This document shows, in pieces, positions 49,305-57,632 of a DNA stretch of 64,000 bases. The stretch's first letter is position 1. Every line of letters starts with the position of its first letter. The notes beneath the pieces were generated by a model that was not told the origin of the DNA, did not search any database, and worked only from the letters and a program-made list of their open reading frames with translations. Origin of the DNA: Rhodococcus opacus B4 (GTDB taxonomy: Bacteria; Actinomycetota; Actinomycetes; Mycobacteriales; Mycobacteriaceae); the NCBI RefSeq assembly GCF_000010805.1, contig NC_012522.1, positions 2,728,001 through 2,792,000 on the forward strand. The letters are read 5' to 3'. The translations under genes and the position numbers were made by a program.

Positions 49305-50521
49305 GGCGCCTCGATCAGCATCGCGACACCCTGGCCGACGCCCACGCACAGCGTGGCGAGCCCGCGGCGGGCACCTTCGCGTTCCATCCGGCCGAGCAGA
49401 GTCAGCAGGATCCGCGCACCCGAGCAACCCAGCGGATGGCCGAGCGCGATGGCGCCGCCGTCGGCGTTGACGATCGACTCGTCCAGCTTCAACTGCCGGA
49501 TCACCCCCAGCGACTGGGCCGCGAAGGCCTCGTTGAGTTCCGCGGCGCCGAGGTCGGAGATCGACCAGTTGGCGCGGGCCAGCGCCTTCCGGGTGGCCGG
49601 GACCGGGCCCAGACCCATGACGTTGGGCGCGATGCCCGCGCTGGCGCTGGTGACGATGCGGCCGCGGACGGTCAGGCCGTACTTCTCCACCGCCGCCTCG
49701 CTCGCGACGACCAGGGCCGCGGCGCCGTCCGAGAGCGACGACGACGAGCCGGCGGTCACGATGCCGTCCTTGCGGAACACCGGTTTCAGCGAACCCAGCT
49801 TCTCCAGGGTGGTTCCCCGCCGCGGGGTCTCGTCGGCGGTCAGTTCGCCGTCCTTCAGCGGCACGGCGACGATCTCCCGATCGAAGCGGCCGGCGTCGAC
49901 CGCCGCGATCGCCCGCTCCTGGCTGCGCAGCGCGAACGCGTCGCTCTCCGCGCGGGTGATGCCCTCGAGCGCGGCGACCTCCTCGGCCGTCTCGCCCATC
50001 GACAGCGTCACCTTGCGGACGTCCGGTCCGGCCCCGGCCGGAACGTCGCGGTCGGCGGCGATGAACCGCGGGTTCGTGAAACGCCAGCCCAGCGAGGTGT
50101 CCGCCACCTCTCCCGGGCGTGCCCACGGGGTGCCCGGCTTGGCCATCACCCAGGGCGCGCGGGTCATCGACTCGACGCCACCGGCGATCACGACGTCGGC
50201 CTCGCCGCTGCGGATGGTGTGCGCGGCCGACGCGACCGCGGTCAGACCGCTCGCGCACAGCCGGTTCACCGTGTAGCCGGGCACGCTGTCGGGCAGACCC
50301 GCGAGCAGCACGGCCATCCGCGCGACGTCGCGGTTGTCCTCGCCGGCCTGGTTGGCGGCACCGAGGATCACCTCGTCGACGGCCTCGCCCGGAATCCCGG
50401 CCCGGCGGGCGGCCTCGGCCACGACGAGACCGGCAAGATCGTCGGGGCGCACTCCTGCGAGCGCTCCGCCGTACCGACCCTGCGGGGTACGGGCTCCGTC
50501 CACCAGAAACACTTCGGCCAC
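49301..50521 (-). CDS. paaJ: 3-oxoadipyl-CoA / 3-oxo-5,6-dehydrosuberyl-CoA thiolase
   Basis: Encodes 406 residues of the thiolase family: VFLVDGARTPQGRYGGALAG, nucleophile Cys in VNRLCASGLTAVASAAHTI, IAGGVESMTRAP, NADGGAIALGHPLGCSGARILLTLLGRM (second Cys and His). It cleaves the oxo-acyl-CoAs of the pathway into acetyl-CoA and shorter acyl-CoA. The start is GTG at 50521 (VAEVFLVDG) preceded by GGAG; the ATG further up at 50620 would cross the operator. First gene of paaJFHG. Confidence 0.92.
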   Translation of the reverse strand: MAEVFLVDGARTPQGRYGGALAGVRPDDLAGLVVAEAARRAGIPGEAVDEVILGAANQAGEDNRDVARMAVLLAGLPDSVPGYTVNRLCASGLTAVASAAHTIRSGEADVVIAGGVESMTRAPWVMAKPGTPWARPGEVADTSLGWRFTNPRFIAADRDVPAGAGPDVRKVTLSMGETAEEVAALEGITRAESDAFALRSQERAIAAVDAGRFDREIVAVPLKDGELTADETPRRGTTLEKLGSLKPVFRKDGIVTAGSSSSLSDGAAALVVASEAAVEKYGLTVRGRIVTSASAGIAPNVMGLGPVPATRKALARANWSISDLGAAELNEAFAAQSLGVIRQLKLDESIVNADGGAIALGHPLGCSGARILLTLLGRMEREGARRGLATLCVGVGQGVAMLIEAP

Positions 50522-50556
50522 AGTCTTCTCCTTCACGGGGGTGCCGTCTATTAATA

Positions 50557-50570
50557 ACCGAATCTTCGGT
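50557..50570. promoter_or_regulatory. Palindromic operator candidate upstream of paaJ
   Basis: ACCGAA-TC-TTCGGT (50557-50570) has 6-bp perfect half-sites, 36 bases upstream of the paaJ start. It is of the ACCGAnnnnTCGGT type seen upstream of paaA. Confidence 0.65.
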
Positions 50571-50651
50571 CGGTGCGCAAGAGCAGGTGGCGGGCCGTCT
50601 TTGCGATCCGTCCTTGACAACCAGCACCTCCTCCGACGATTCTGTTAACCG

Positions 50652-50665
50652 ACCGAACGTACGGT
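50652..50665. promoter_or_regulatory. Palindromic operator candidate upstream of paaZ
   Basis: ACCGA-ACGT-ACGGT (50652-50665), within AACCGACCGAACGTACGGTG; it is 14 bases before the paaZ GTG and differs by one position from the ideal ACCGAnnnnTCGGT. Together with 50557 it lets one repressor control both divergent transcripts. Confidence 0.6.
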
Positions 50666-50679
50666 GAAATGGAGTTGTC

Positions 50680-52719
50680 GTGAGCAAGTTACTGGAAAGC
50701 TACGCTGCCGGACGCTGGTACACCGCGCCCGACGAGGGAACGCCGCTGCTGAGCGCCGTCGACGGCTCCGAGGTGGCGCGCATCTCCGCGACCGGTCTCG
50801 ACCTCGGCGAGATGGTGACCCACGCCCGCGAGGTCGGCGGACCGGCGCTGGCGAAGCTGACCTTCCACGAGCGCGCCGCCGCACTCAAGGCGCTGGCGCT
50901 GGCCCTCATGGCGGGCAAGGACGAGTTCTACGCCCTCTCCACCTCGACCGGCGCCACCAAGCGCGATTCCGGCGTCGACATCGACGGCGGCTTCGGCACC
51001 CTCCTCAGCTACGCGAGCAAGGCGCGCCGCGAGCTCCCCAACGACACCGTCTACCTCGACGGCGCGGTCGAGCAGCTGGGTAAGAAGGGCACGTTCCTCG
51101 GCCAGCACGTCTACACGTCCCGTCGCGGTGTCGCGGTCCAGATCAACGCGTTCAACTTCCCCGTGTGGGGCTTCCTCGAAAAGCTCGCACCCGCATTCAT
51201 CGCCGGCGTCCCGTCGATCGTGAAGCCCGCGAGCCAGTCGGCGTACCTCACCGAACTCGTGTTCCGTCGCATCATCGAGTCCGGACTGCTCCCCGAGGGG
51301 TCCGTTCAGCTGCTGTCGGGAAGCGCCCGCGGGCTGCTCGACCACCTGGGCGGGCAGGATTCCGTCGCGTTCACCGGATCCGCCGACACCGCCGCCACCC
51401 TGCGCGCGCACCCGAACGTCGTCGGCGAGGGTGTGCACTTCAACGCCGAGGCCGACTCGCTCAACGCGTCCATCCTCGGCGCCGACGTCGAGCCGGGCAG
51501 CGAGGAATTCGACCTCTACGTCAAGCAACTCGTCACCGAGATGACGGTGAAGGCCGGCCAGAAGTGCACCGCCATCCGCCGTGCCTTCGTCCCGACCGCC
51601 CTGATGGACGACGTCATCGCCGCGGTCGAAACCCGGCTCTCGCGCGTCGTCGTCGGCGCCCCCGACGCCGAGGGCGTCACCATGGGTGCGCTCGCCAGCC
51701 TCGAGCAGCGCGACGAGGTCCTGAAATCGCTTCGCGGACTCACCAAGTCGGCGCAGATCGTCGTCGGGGACCCCGACAACTTCGAGGTCGTCGGCGCAGA
51801 CAAGGCCAAGGGCGCGTTCCTGCCGCCGATCCTGCTGCGCTCCGACGACAAGGACGCCACCGAACCCCACGACATCGAGGCGTTCGGCCCGGTCAGCACC
51901 GTCATCGGCTACGACGGCACCGACGAGGTCATCGCACTCGCCGCCCGCGGCAAGGGCAGCCTCGTCGCGTCCCTCGTCACGCGCGATGCCGCCCTCGCCC
52001 GCGACATCGTGCTCGGCCTCGCCCCGTTCCACGGCCGCGTCCTCGTCCTCAACCGCGACGACGCCAAGGAATCCACCGGCCACGGCTCGCCGCTGCCCGT
52101 CCTCGTGCACGGCGGCCCCGGACGCGCAGGCGGCGGTGAGGAACTCGGCGGCATCCGCGGCATCCTGCACCACATGCAGCGCACCGCGGTCCAGGCCACC
52201 CCCGACATCCTGACCGCGGTCGGGAACAAGTGGGTCAGCGGTTCGCAGCGTCACGACGACGGCGTCCACCCGTTCCGGAAGAACCTCGCGCAGTTGCGGA
52301 TCGGCGACACCATCGTCGGCGGCCCCCGCCAGGTCACCCTCAAAGACATCGACCACTTCGCCGAGTTCACCGGCGACACGTTCTACGCCCACACCGACCC
52401 CGAGGCCGCCGCCGCCAACCCGCTCTTCGGCGGCATCGTCGCGCACGGGTACCTGGTGGTCTCCCTCGCCGCCGGCCTGTTCGTCCACCCCGCCCCGGGT
52501 CCGGTGCTCGCCAACTTCGGCGTCGACAGTCTCCGGTTCCTCACCCCCGTCAAGGCCGACGACAGCCTCACCGTCACCCTCACCGCCAAGCTCATCACCC
52601 CGCGCAGCAGCGCCGACTACGGTGAGGTGCGCTGGGACGCAGTCGTGGTCAACCAGGACGGCGACCCCGTCGCAACGTACGACGTTCTCACCCTCGTCGC
52701 CAAAGGAGACAACGCATGA
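50680..52719 (+). CDS. paaZ: Oxepin-CoA hydrolase / 3-oxo-5,6-dehydrosuberyl-CoA semialdehyde dehydrogenase
   Basis: Encodes 679 residues, the bifunctional PaaZ. The N-terminal half (about 1-515) is an aldehyde dehydrogenase (FNFPVWGFLEKLAPAFIAGVPSIVKPASQSA, VAFTGSADTAATL, catalytic Cys in KAGQKCTAIRRAFV, HDIEAFGPVSTVIG), and the C-terminal part (about 530-679) is a MaoC-type hydratase (RQVTLKDIDHFAEFTGDTFYAHTD...PLFGGIVAHGYLVVSLAAGLF). It opens the oxepin ring and oxidises the aldehyde. GTG start at 50680 with a GGAG 8 bases before. EthD follows with a 4-base overlap. Full length. Confidence 0.95.
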   Translation: MSKLLESYAAGRWYTAPDEGTPLLSAVDGSEVARISATGLDLGEMVTHAREVGGPALAKLTFHERAAALKALALALMAGKDEFYALSTSTGATKRDSGVDIDGGFGTLLSYASKARRELPNDTVYLDGAVEQLGKKGTFLGQHVYTSRRGVAVQINAFNFPVWGFLEKLAPAFIAGVPSIVKPASQSAYLTELVFRRIIESGLLPEGSVQLLSGSARGLLDHLGGQDSVAFTGSADTAATLRAHPNVVGEGVHFNAEADSLNASILGADVEPGSEEFDLYVKQLVTEMTVKAGQKCTAIRRAFVPTALMDDVIAAVETRLSRVVVGAPDAEGVTMGALASLEQRDEVLKSLRGLTKSAQIVVGDPDNFEVVGADKAKGAFLPPILLRSDDKDATEPHDIEAFGPVSTVIGYDGTDEVIALAARGKGSLVASLVTRDAALARDIVLGLAPFHGRVLVLNRDDAKESTGHGSPLPVLVHGGPGRAGGGEELGGIRGILHHMQRTAVQATPDILTAVGNKWVSGSQRHDDGVHPFRKNLAQLRIGDTIVGGPRQVTLKDIDHFAEFTGDTFYAHTDPEAAAANPLFGGIVAHGYLVVSLAAGLFVHPAPGPVLANFGVDSLRFLTPVKADDSLTVTLTAKLITPRSSADYGEVRWDAVVVNQDGDPVATYDVLTLVAKGDNA

Positions 52720-53033
52720 GTTTCAAGGTCGCCGTCTGTTACGGCCAACCCGAGGACACCGAGGCATTCGACGCCTACTACCGCGACACCCACATGCCGC
52801 TGGCGCGCAAGATCCCCGGCCTGTCCGACTTCACCTGGGGCAAGTGCAGCGCCCTCGACGGCGGGAAGCCGCCGTACTACGCGATCGCCAGCCTCGTCTT
52901 CCCCGACGCCGACAGCATGAAGTCCGGGTTGCAGTCCGAGGAGATGAAGCAGGCCGGCAAGGACGTGCGCAACTTCGCCACCGGCGGCGTCACCATGTAC
53001 GTCCAAGAAGAAGAATCCGTCTACAACCAGTAG
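52716..53033 (+). CDS. EthD family protein in the paaZ operon
   Basis: Encodes 105 residues of the EthD/Dabb ferredoxin-like fold: FKVAVCYGQPEDTEAFDAYYRDTHMPLARKIPGLSDFTWGKC (the YxxxHxPL core) and ASLVFPDADSMKSGLQSEEMKQAGKDVRNFATGGVTMYV. The ATG overlaps the paaZ stop by 4 bases, so it is coupled to paaZ. EthD proteins are small dimers, known from ether degradation and from other ring-cleavage clusters. Its part in phenylacetate degradation is not known to me; it may handle a reactive ring intermediate. Confidence 0.83.
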   Translation: MSFKVAVCYGQPEDTEAFDAYYRDTHMPLARKIPGLSDFTWGKCSALDGGKPPYYAIASLVFPDADSMKSGLQSEEMKQAGKDVRNFATGGVTMYVQEEESVYNQ

Positions 53034-53040
53034 GAGCACC

Positions 53041-53454
53041 ATGACTGTCGACGCATCCGCGGAGTGCCGAATCGCACGGGAGATGTTCGAGGCCGACACC
53101 GCATCGCAGGCGCTGGGCATCCAGATCCTCGAACTCGACCCCGGCCACGCGGTCGCGTCGATGGTCGTGAGCGAGACCATGGTCAACGGTCACGGCATCA
53201 CCCACGGCGGCTTCGTCTTCACCCTCGCCGACACCGCCTTTGCGATGGCGTGCAACGGGTACGACCTGCCCGCCGTCGCCGCCCGCGCCGACATCCGGTT
53301 CCTGGCGTCCACCCGCCTCGGCGACACCCTCGTCGCCGAGGCGGTCGAGCGGGCCCGCTACGGGCGCAACGGCCTCTACGACGTCACCGTCCGGCGCGGC
53401 GACGACGTCATCGCCGAATTCCGCGGTGACAGTCGTGCGCTGCCGCGCCCGTGA
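53041..53454 (+). CDS. paaI: PaaI thioesterase
   Basis: Encodes 137 residues of the hotdog-fold phenylacetic acid degradation thioesterases: ALGIQILELDPGHAVASMVVSETMVNGHGITHGGFVFTLADTAFAMACN, with the HGG and Asp in TLAD typical of PaaI, and RLGDTLVAEAVERARYGRNGLYDVTVRRGDDVIAEFRG. It releases CoA from dead-end CoA esters of the pathway (such as hydroxyphenylacetyl-CoA) to save CoA. It is 7 bases after the EthD gene. The stop TGA lies in a family E repeat (53450-53491). Confidence 0.93.
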   Translation: MTVDASAECRIAREMFEADTASQALGIQILELDPGHAVASMVVSETMVNGHGITHGGFVFTLADTAFAMACNGYDLPAVAARADIRFLASTRLGDTLVAEAVERARYGRNGLYDVTVRRGDDVIAEFRGDSRALPRP

Positions 53455-53491
53455 GTACTTATTAACCGCGGGACGTCAATAAGTACTCACG
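53450..53491. repeat. 3'-end palindromic repeat, family E, copy 1
   Basis: CGTGAGTACTTA (53450-53461) and its exact complement (53480-53491) with a spacer that holds TTAACCGCGGGACGTCAA. The paaI stop (52-54) and the stop of the PP-loop gene on the other strand (53487-53489) are the TGAs inside the two arms. So one element ends both genes. The same element is at 57580 and 58501. Confidence 0.85.
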
Positions 53492-54662
53492 AGCGCGAAG
53501 CGCTCCCGAAGAGTTTTCGTGCCTGATACCGCACCAGCCCCAATCCCACGTCGATGACGTAGAAATGAGCGGTCACGAGGAACTCCTGAAACTTGTTGCG
53601 GTTGACCGCGTAGTTCAGCGATCGGACGAGTTCGGTGTCGGTTTCGCCGAGTTCTGCCAGCCGCTCGAGGTTCTCGCGAGCGAACAGCTCGCCGCCCTCC
53701 CCGGCGGCGTTCAGGTACATGCGGCGGACCGCCCTCGATGGGATCTCCCGAGGCAGGCTCGTGCACTGTCCGGATGCGCCCACGATGTGGAGTCCGATCA
53801 TCGTTCGCAGGCATTTCTCGCATGTGCCACAGTTGTATTTGCTCGCCAGATTCCACCAGCACACCCGGAGATGATTCATGGCGACCTGGGACTGCTTGAT
53901 ACTGGCGAGTTTGGTAACACGATCCGCTTCGATGCCGTCGTGCACGATCTCGACATCACTGCTCGACCAGAGTGGGTCGAGATCGGGATGCGTGCCGAGC
54001 GGGGCGAGCCTCGATTCGTCGTCGGACGCCGGAATATAGACCTTGCGCAGGTGCGGGGACAACAGCAGCGAAACGTGGGCGAGGAAAGCGCCGTGTGCCT
54101 GACTCTGCCAGTGCGGTCCGTGCTTGGCGTGGAGCAGGCGTACGTTGGATCGGACCTCGATCAGTTCCTTTCCGAGTTCGGCCGCCATCGTCCGGGCCCG
54201 ATCGACCGCCTCCTCCCACAGCACATGGTTGTCGAGGCTGATATCCAATCCGTGGATGATGATCAAATGTGTGATCTCGTCGAGATGCTTCAGTGCCGTG
54301 TAGAAGGAGTCCACGCCACCGGAGAAGAAGCACCCGACCCCTCTCCCGTCCTCCTCCAGCGGGACCGGTGCCGCGGTCTCGGCCTGTGTCGAGGTGCGCT
54401 GAAGCTTGTCGGGGAACCAACCGAGGAGCACGTCCTGGGCAGCCAGACTGCCCTCCAGCGCGGTGTTGTCGACGGCCGGGGTGATTGCGAGCTGCAAACC
54501 CTTGCGCATCGCCGTCACACGAAGCGTGGGCAGCCACGGGGTGCCGGTGACGTCGACGGGCACGTCGGACTCGGTCCACACGGTGAACGATTCGCCATCG
54601 ATCACCAGATCCGCCGTCGAGCGGTACGTGTCGTCAACCGACACCGAAGCTTTCAGTTCCAT
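53487..54662 (-). CDS. PP-loop ATPase, QueC-like, paralogue 1
   Basis: Encodes 391 residues with the pyrophosphatase-loop FFSGGVDSFYT (SGGVDS at 114-119) of the ATP-pyrophosphatase family, then ITHLIIIHGLDISLD, a HGPHWQSQAHGAFLAHVSLLLSPHLRKVYIPAS core and a Cys cluster C278-x2-C281-x2-C284 (NCGTCEKCLRTM) with C268 upstream, a zinc-type site as in QueC. The N-terminal 100 residues are a separate domain. These enzymes adenylate a substrate and attach N or S. The C-terminal 60 residues are hydrophobic in part (FYVIDVGLGLVRYQARKLFG). It is a paralogue of the 56407 gene. Function unknown; tRNA queuosine synthesis is unlikely, as no other que genes are here. Confidence 0.8.
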   Translation of the reverse strand: MELKASVSVDDTYRSTADLVIDGESFTVWTESDVPVDVTGTPWLPTLRVTAMRKGLQLAITPAVDNTALEGSLAAQDVLLGWFPDKLQRTSTQAETAAPVPLEEDGRGVGCFFSGGVDSFYTALKHLDEITHLIIIHGLDISLDNHVLWEEAVDRARTMAAELGKELIEVRSNVRLLHAKHGPHWQSQAHGAFLAHVSLLLSPHLRKVYIPASDDESRLAPLGTHPDLDPLWSSSDVEIVHDGIEADRVTKLASIKQSQVAMNHLRVCWWNLASKYNCGTCEKCLRTMIGLHIVGASGQCTSLPREIPSRAVRRMYLNAAGEGGELFARENLERLAELGETDTELVRSLNYAVNRNKFQEFLVTAHFYVIDVGLGLVRYQARKLFGSASRS

Positions 54663-54789
54663 TGCCGCTCCTCGAGGTAGGTAAGAATTCGAGTCTCTCG
54701 CTCAGCTCTGCGTGACTCACGCAAGCTACCGCACCGTGTCGGCCTCCGAGGAACCACGCGAGTGGGGTCGGGGACCAGGGGAGCCTGCC

Positions 54790-55662
54790 TCACCGAGGTC
54801 CGGACCCCGAAGCAGCACCGACCTGCCCGACCAAGTCCCGAATCTCTCGCGCGACGAGGTGGGGTTCGACCAGCGGAATGTAGTGATTGCGGTGCTCTGC
54901 GTAGACGTGCCGCCCGGACGGGGCGAGTTCCGCTGTTCGGCGGTGCGCGGCGCCGAGGAAATCGCGACCGCGATCCTTCTCGGATCGGATCCTGTTCGAC
55001 GAGATCGTGGTGAGCGATACCTCGGGTATGTGGGGGCCACTGTCGTGGAGCGCGGTAAAGCTTTCACCGAAGGCTCGCCATTCGGACCACGCCGCGCGGA
55101 CGGAGTTCATCGTCGAGCCCTCCTCGACTGCTTCCCGCAGCGCCTCCCCCTGCAGGTAGCGGTAGTAGGACTTGCCCAGCAGCGGGCGAAGAAGCTTCAA
55201 CCGCGCCAGAACCACCTGCGCTCCGTACAGCACCGAGGCGCCCCGCATGGCAGCCATCATCCGCTCGGGTTTGCAGATCTCCGACACTTCGTCGACCAGA
55301 GCGACGGCCATGATCGTGTCCGGTCGACGGTTCGCCGCCACGCGCACCACCGGGCCGCCGTAGCTGTGTCCCACGACGACGCAGGGACGGTCGACGGTGG
55401 CGTCCAGGACGGCCAGATGGTCGTCGAGTATCCGATCGAAATCGCGTCCGCTCTCATCGGGGTCACTGAGTCCGTGCCCTGCGCGGTCGTACACGATGGT
55501 GTGAGCGAATTCTGCAACCAGTGGCTGCACCAGCGACCACGTCGATCGGCTCTTCCCCATCCCAGCCTCGAAGAACACCGACACCGGCCCATCTCCGGCG
55601 GAGCAGTAATGCAACCGGCGATCGGCAAGGAGAACAAAACTGGACTTACGTTCAACGGGCAT
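54790..55662 (-). CDS. Alpha/beta hydrolase
   Basis: Encodes 290 residues (MPVERKSSF; 304 if the ATG at 55704 is used) of the alpha/beta hydrolase fold: FFEAGMGKSRSTWSLVQPLV (oxyanion), VVYDRAGHGLSD, nucleophile Ser in VVGHSYGGPVVRVAANRRPD (GHSYGG), and a late His in HRNHYIPLVEP for the triad. The Asp in AVALVDEVSEI is in the usual position. It lies between the two PP-loop genes, on the minus strand, 127 bases upstream of paralogue 1. There may be a joint promoter, but an intergenic region of about 745 bases separates it from paralogue 2. Substrate unknown. Confidence 0.82.
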   Translation of the reverse strand: MPVERKSSFVLLADRRLHYCSAGDGPVSVFFEAGMGKSRSTWSLVQPLVAEFAHTIVYDRAGHGLSDPDESGRDFDRILDDHLAVLDATVDRPCVVVGHSYGGPVVRVAANRRPDTIMAVALVDEVSEICKPERMMAAMRGASVLYGAQVVLARLKLLRPLLGKSYYRYLQGEALREAVEEGSTMNSVRAAWSEWRAFGESFTALHDSGPHIPEVSLTTISSNRIRSEKDRGRDFLGAAHRRTAELAPSGRHVYAEHRNHYIPLVEPHLVAREIRDLVGQVGAASGSGPR

Positions 55663-56406
55663 GGTGGAGCGGTCCTTCGGTCGGGCGAGGTGCAGTGGCG
55701 GCATGTCATGCCGCGAAATACACCGCTGTACGCCTATTTTCCTGTTCGATCATCCCTCGGGAGTTGGCACAGTTACTGATTCGAGCTGACTCACCATACC
55801 GAGCATCGAGAGAAGACTTGCCATCCCATCGACCGTCCACGGACAGATCGCCGGGATGGATGCGGTAATCCACGGAACTGCTTTACTTTTGGTCGGTTCC
55901 CTAGCCTCTCGACACACCGAAACTTCGTACTGTTCCCGCGAATCCGGACCCACACCCACAGGTTGGTGCCCTACGCCGGGCTGAGGTCGCCAAGAGCACC
56001 ACGGTGATCAACCCGCCGACCCGAGGCATATGCCCCCGTTGATCTGGCACTTCCTCGCTGCGCATGGACGACACGCCGGTGTGACCACCCGCTGGGATCG
56101 TGCGGACGGTCGGTGCCGCGAACGCGTCACTCAAAACCACTGCTGTCGTGGTCAACCCGGAGAACGATCGTGACCTCACCTGCCGGGCGTGGCGACAGGC
56201 GACGTTTCCGAGCGCCGACACCGATGACCCGAGGACGCCAGAGGGTAGAAATTACAGCCGGGCCGGGGCTACTTTTCGGGTCACGTCCCGGAGAATCGGG
56301 CCACTACGGCAGACTTCGACGACAGAGAGTGGAATCGGGATTCGGTGGTGCCACGGCCGGGCACGCGTGTGCGAGGCATCACCACCGCGGAGAGAGGGAT
56401 CAAGGC
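55663..56406. other. Long gene-free region between the hydrolase and PP-loop paralogue 2
   Basis: About 744 bases with no convincing gene. Short open frames on both strands (for example 106 residues on the minus strand at 55901-56221) have no protein-like composition and are not recognised. GC is lower near 55720-55900. It must hold the divergent promoters of the hydrolase and PP-loop genes. Two imperfect direct repeats (GTGATCAACCCGCC near 56000 and GTGGTCAACCCGG near 56150) are seen. It may be a decayed gene. Confidence 0.5.
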
Positions 56407-57594
56407 ATGGCAGTGCAAGCGACCATCGACCCGGTCGGGGTGAACGTCAGCAAGTCGGTGTTCTCCATCGATGGCAAGCAATTCACCGTGGAAACGTCGG
56501 CCAACGTTCCCCTCGATCGGACCGGGACGCCATGGCTCCCCCCGGGCGTCGTCGTGGCGATGACGACCGAACAGGACCTGGTGCTCGACACGCCCGTCGA
56601 TCCCGCCGCGCTGTCGGGTGCCGAACAGGCCCGTGACCTCCTGCGCTCGTGGTATCCCCAGCTCGGCACCTCGAGCGTCGTCGCACCCGTGACGTCACCG
56701 GCCGCACGTGAGGGCGGCGGCGTCGGATGCTTCTTCAGTGGAGGCCTCGACGCGTTCTACTCCGTCTTGAAGAATCGAGCCGAGATCACGCATCTCATCC
56801 TCGTACACGGCTTCGACATCGATCCACGACGCCCGAAACCGTACGAGCGCATATCGGCAGGCGCGCGCGACGTTGCCGCCGAGATGGGCGTAGAGCTGAT
56901 CGAGATCCGCACCGATCTCCAGTTTCTCCACACGAAACACGGAAACAACTGGGCGAGCACCGCACATGGCGCCGCGCTCGCACATGTGGCGCTCCTGCTG
57001 TCACCCCACCTGCGAAAGGTGATTGTCGCCGCGTCCGGGTCATACGACACGGGCACTCTGGACCCGCACGGGAGTCATCCGGACCTCGATCCGCTGTGGT
57101 CGAGCGGAAGCGTCGAGATCGTTCAGGACGGCACGGAAGCCGGCCGGGTCGACAAGGCCGAGGCGATCAAGGACAGCGATCTGGCGATGCGTCACCTGCG
57201 TGTCTGCAATTTGGCCTCGGACAGCGAATACAACTGCGGGAAATGCGAAAAATGCATCCGCACCATGATCAACCTTTACATCGCCGGGGGGCTGGAACGC
57301 TGCGAGACACTTCCCCATACGATCCCGATCGAGAGAATGAACCGCATGCACGTCAGGTCGGGGGCTTTCCCCTTCGCGACGGAGAACCTCGAGGCGATGC
57401 GCGCCCGCGGGATCCACGACGCCGAACTGGAAGCCGCTCTGCAGCGCATTCTCGAGCGCACCCCCCGCCAACAGCGAATTCTCGCGTATCGGTGGTTACT
57501 CGTCGAGGTTGCGCCGCGCCTCCCGCGCGTATTGATCGGCCTCTTGGTGCAGCGAGTCCGGGCGATGCGCTCCGCACCCGTGAGTACTTGTTAA
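56407..57594 (+). CDS. PP-loop ATPase, QueC-like, paralogue 2
   Basis: Encodes 395 residues, a paralogue of the gene at 53487. Same N-terminal domain (SIDGKQFTVETSANVPLDRTGTPWLPP), PP-loop CFFSGGLDAFYSVLKN (SGGLDA at 111-116; the second Ser of SGGVDS is Ala here), ITHLILVHGFDID, and the Cys cluster NCGKCEKCIRTMINLYIAGG. Start ATG at 56407 (MAVQATIDP) after a GAGAGAGGG ribosome site. The stop is reached by reading into a family E repeat, so its last residues (APVSTC) come from the repeat. Same unknown function as paralogue 1; probably the two act on related substrates or as a pair. Confidence 0.8.
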   Translation: MAVQATIDPVGVNVSKSVFSIDGKQFTVETSANVPLDRTGTPWLPPGVVVAMTTEQDLVLDTPVDPAALSGAEQARDLLRSWYPQLGTSSVVAPVTSPAAREGGGVGCFFSGGLDAFYSVLKNRAEITHLILVHGFDIDPRRPKPYERISAGARDVAAEMGVELIEIRTDLQFLHTKHGNNWASTAHGAALAHVALLLSPHLRKVIVAASGSYDTGTLDPHGSHPDLDPLWSSGSVEIVQDGTEAGRVDKAEAIKDSDLAMRHLRVCNLASDSEYNCGKCEKCIRTMINLYIAGGLERCETLPHTIPIERMNRMHVRSGAFPFATENLEAMRARGIHDAELEAALQRILERTPRQQRILAYRWLLVEVAPRLPRVLIGLLVQRVRAMRSAPVSTC

Positions 57595-57619
57595 CCGCCC
57601 GACGTCAAGAAGTACTCAC
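57580..57619. repeat. 3'-end palindromic repeat, family E, copy 2
   Basis: GTGAGTACTT (57580-57589) and AAGTACTCAC (57610-57619), with TTAACCGCCCGACGTCAAG between them. It overlaps the last codons of the PP-loop paralogue 2 gene and lies 14 bases before the Vgb-like gene. Confidence 0.85.
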
Positions 57620-57632
57620 AGGCCGGAGGCAT

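Noticed and set aside
53487..57594. The PP-loop genes as part of queuosine or 7-deazaguanine biosynthesis
   Set aside because: No queD, queE, queF or tgt-like gene is in the window, and there are two diverged copies with an extra N-terminal domain.
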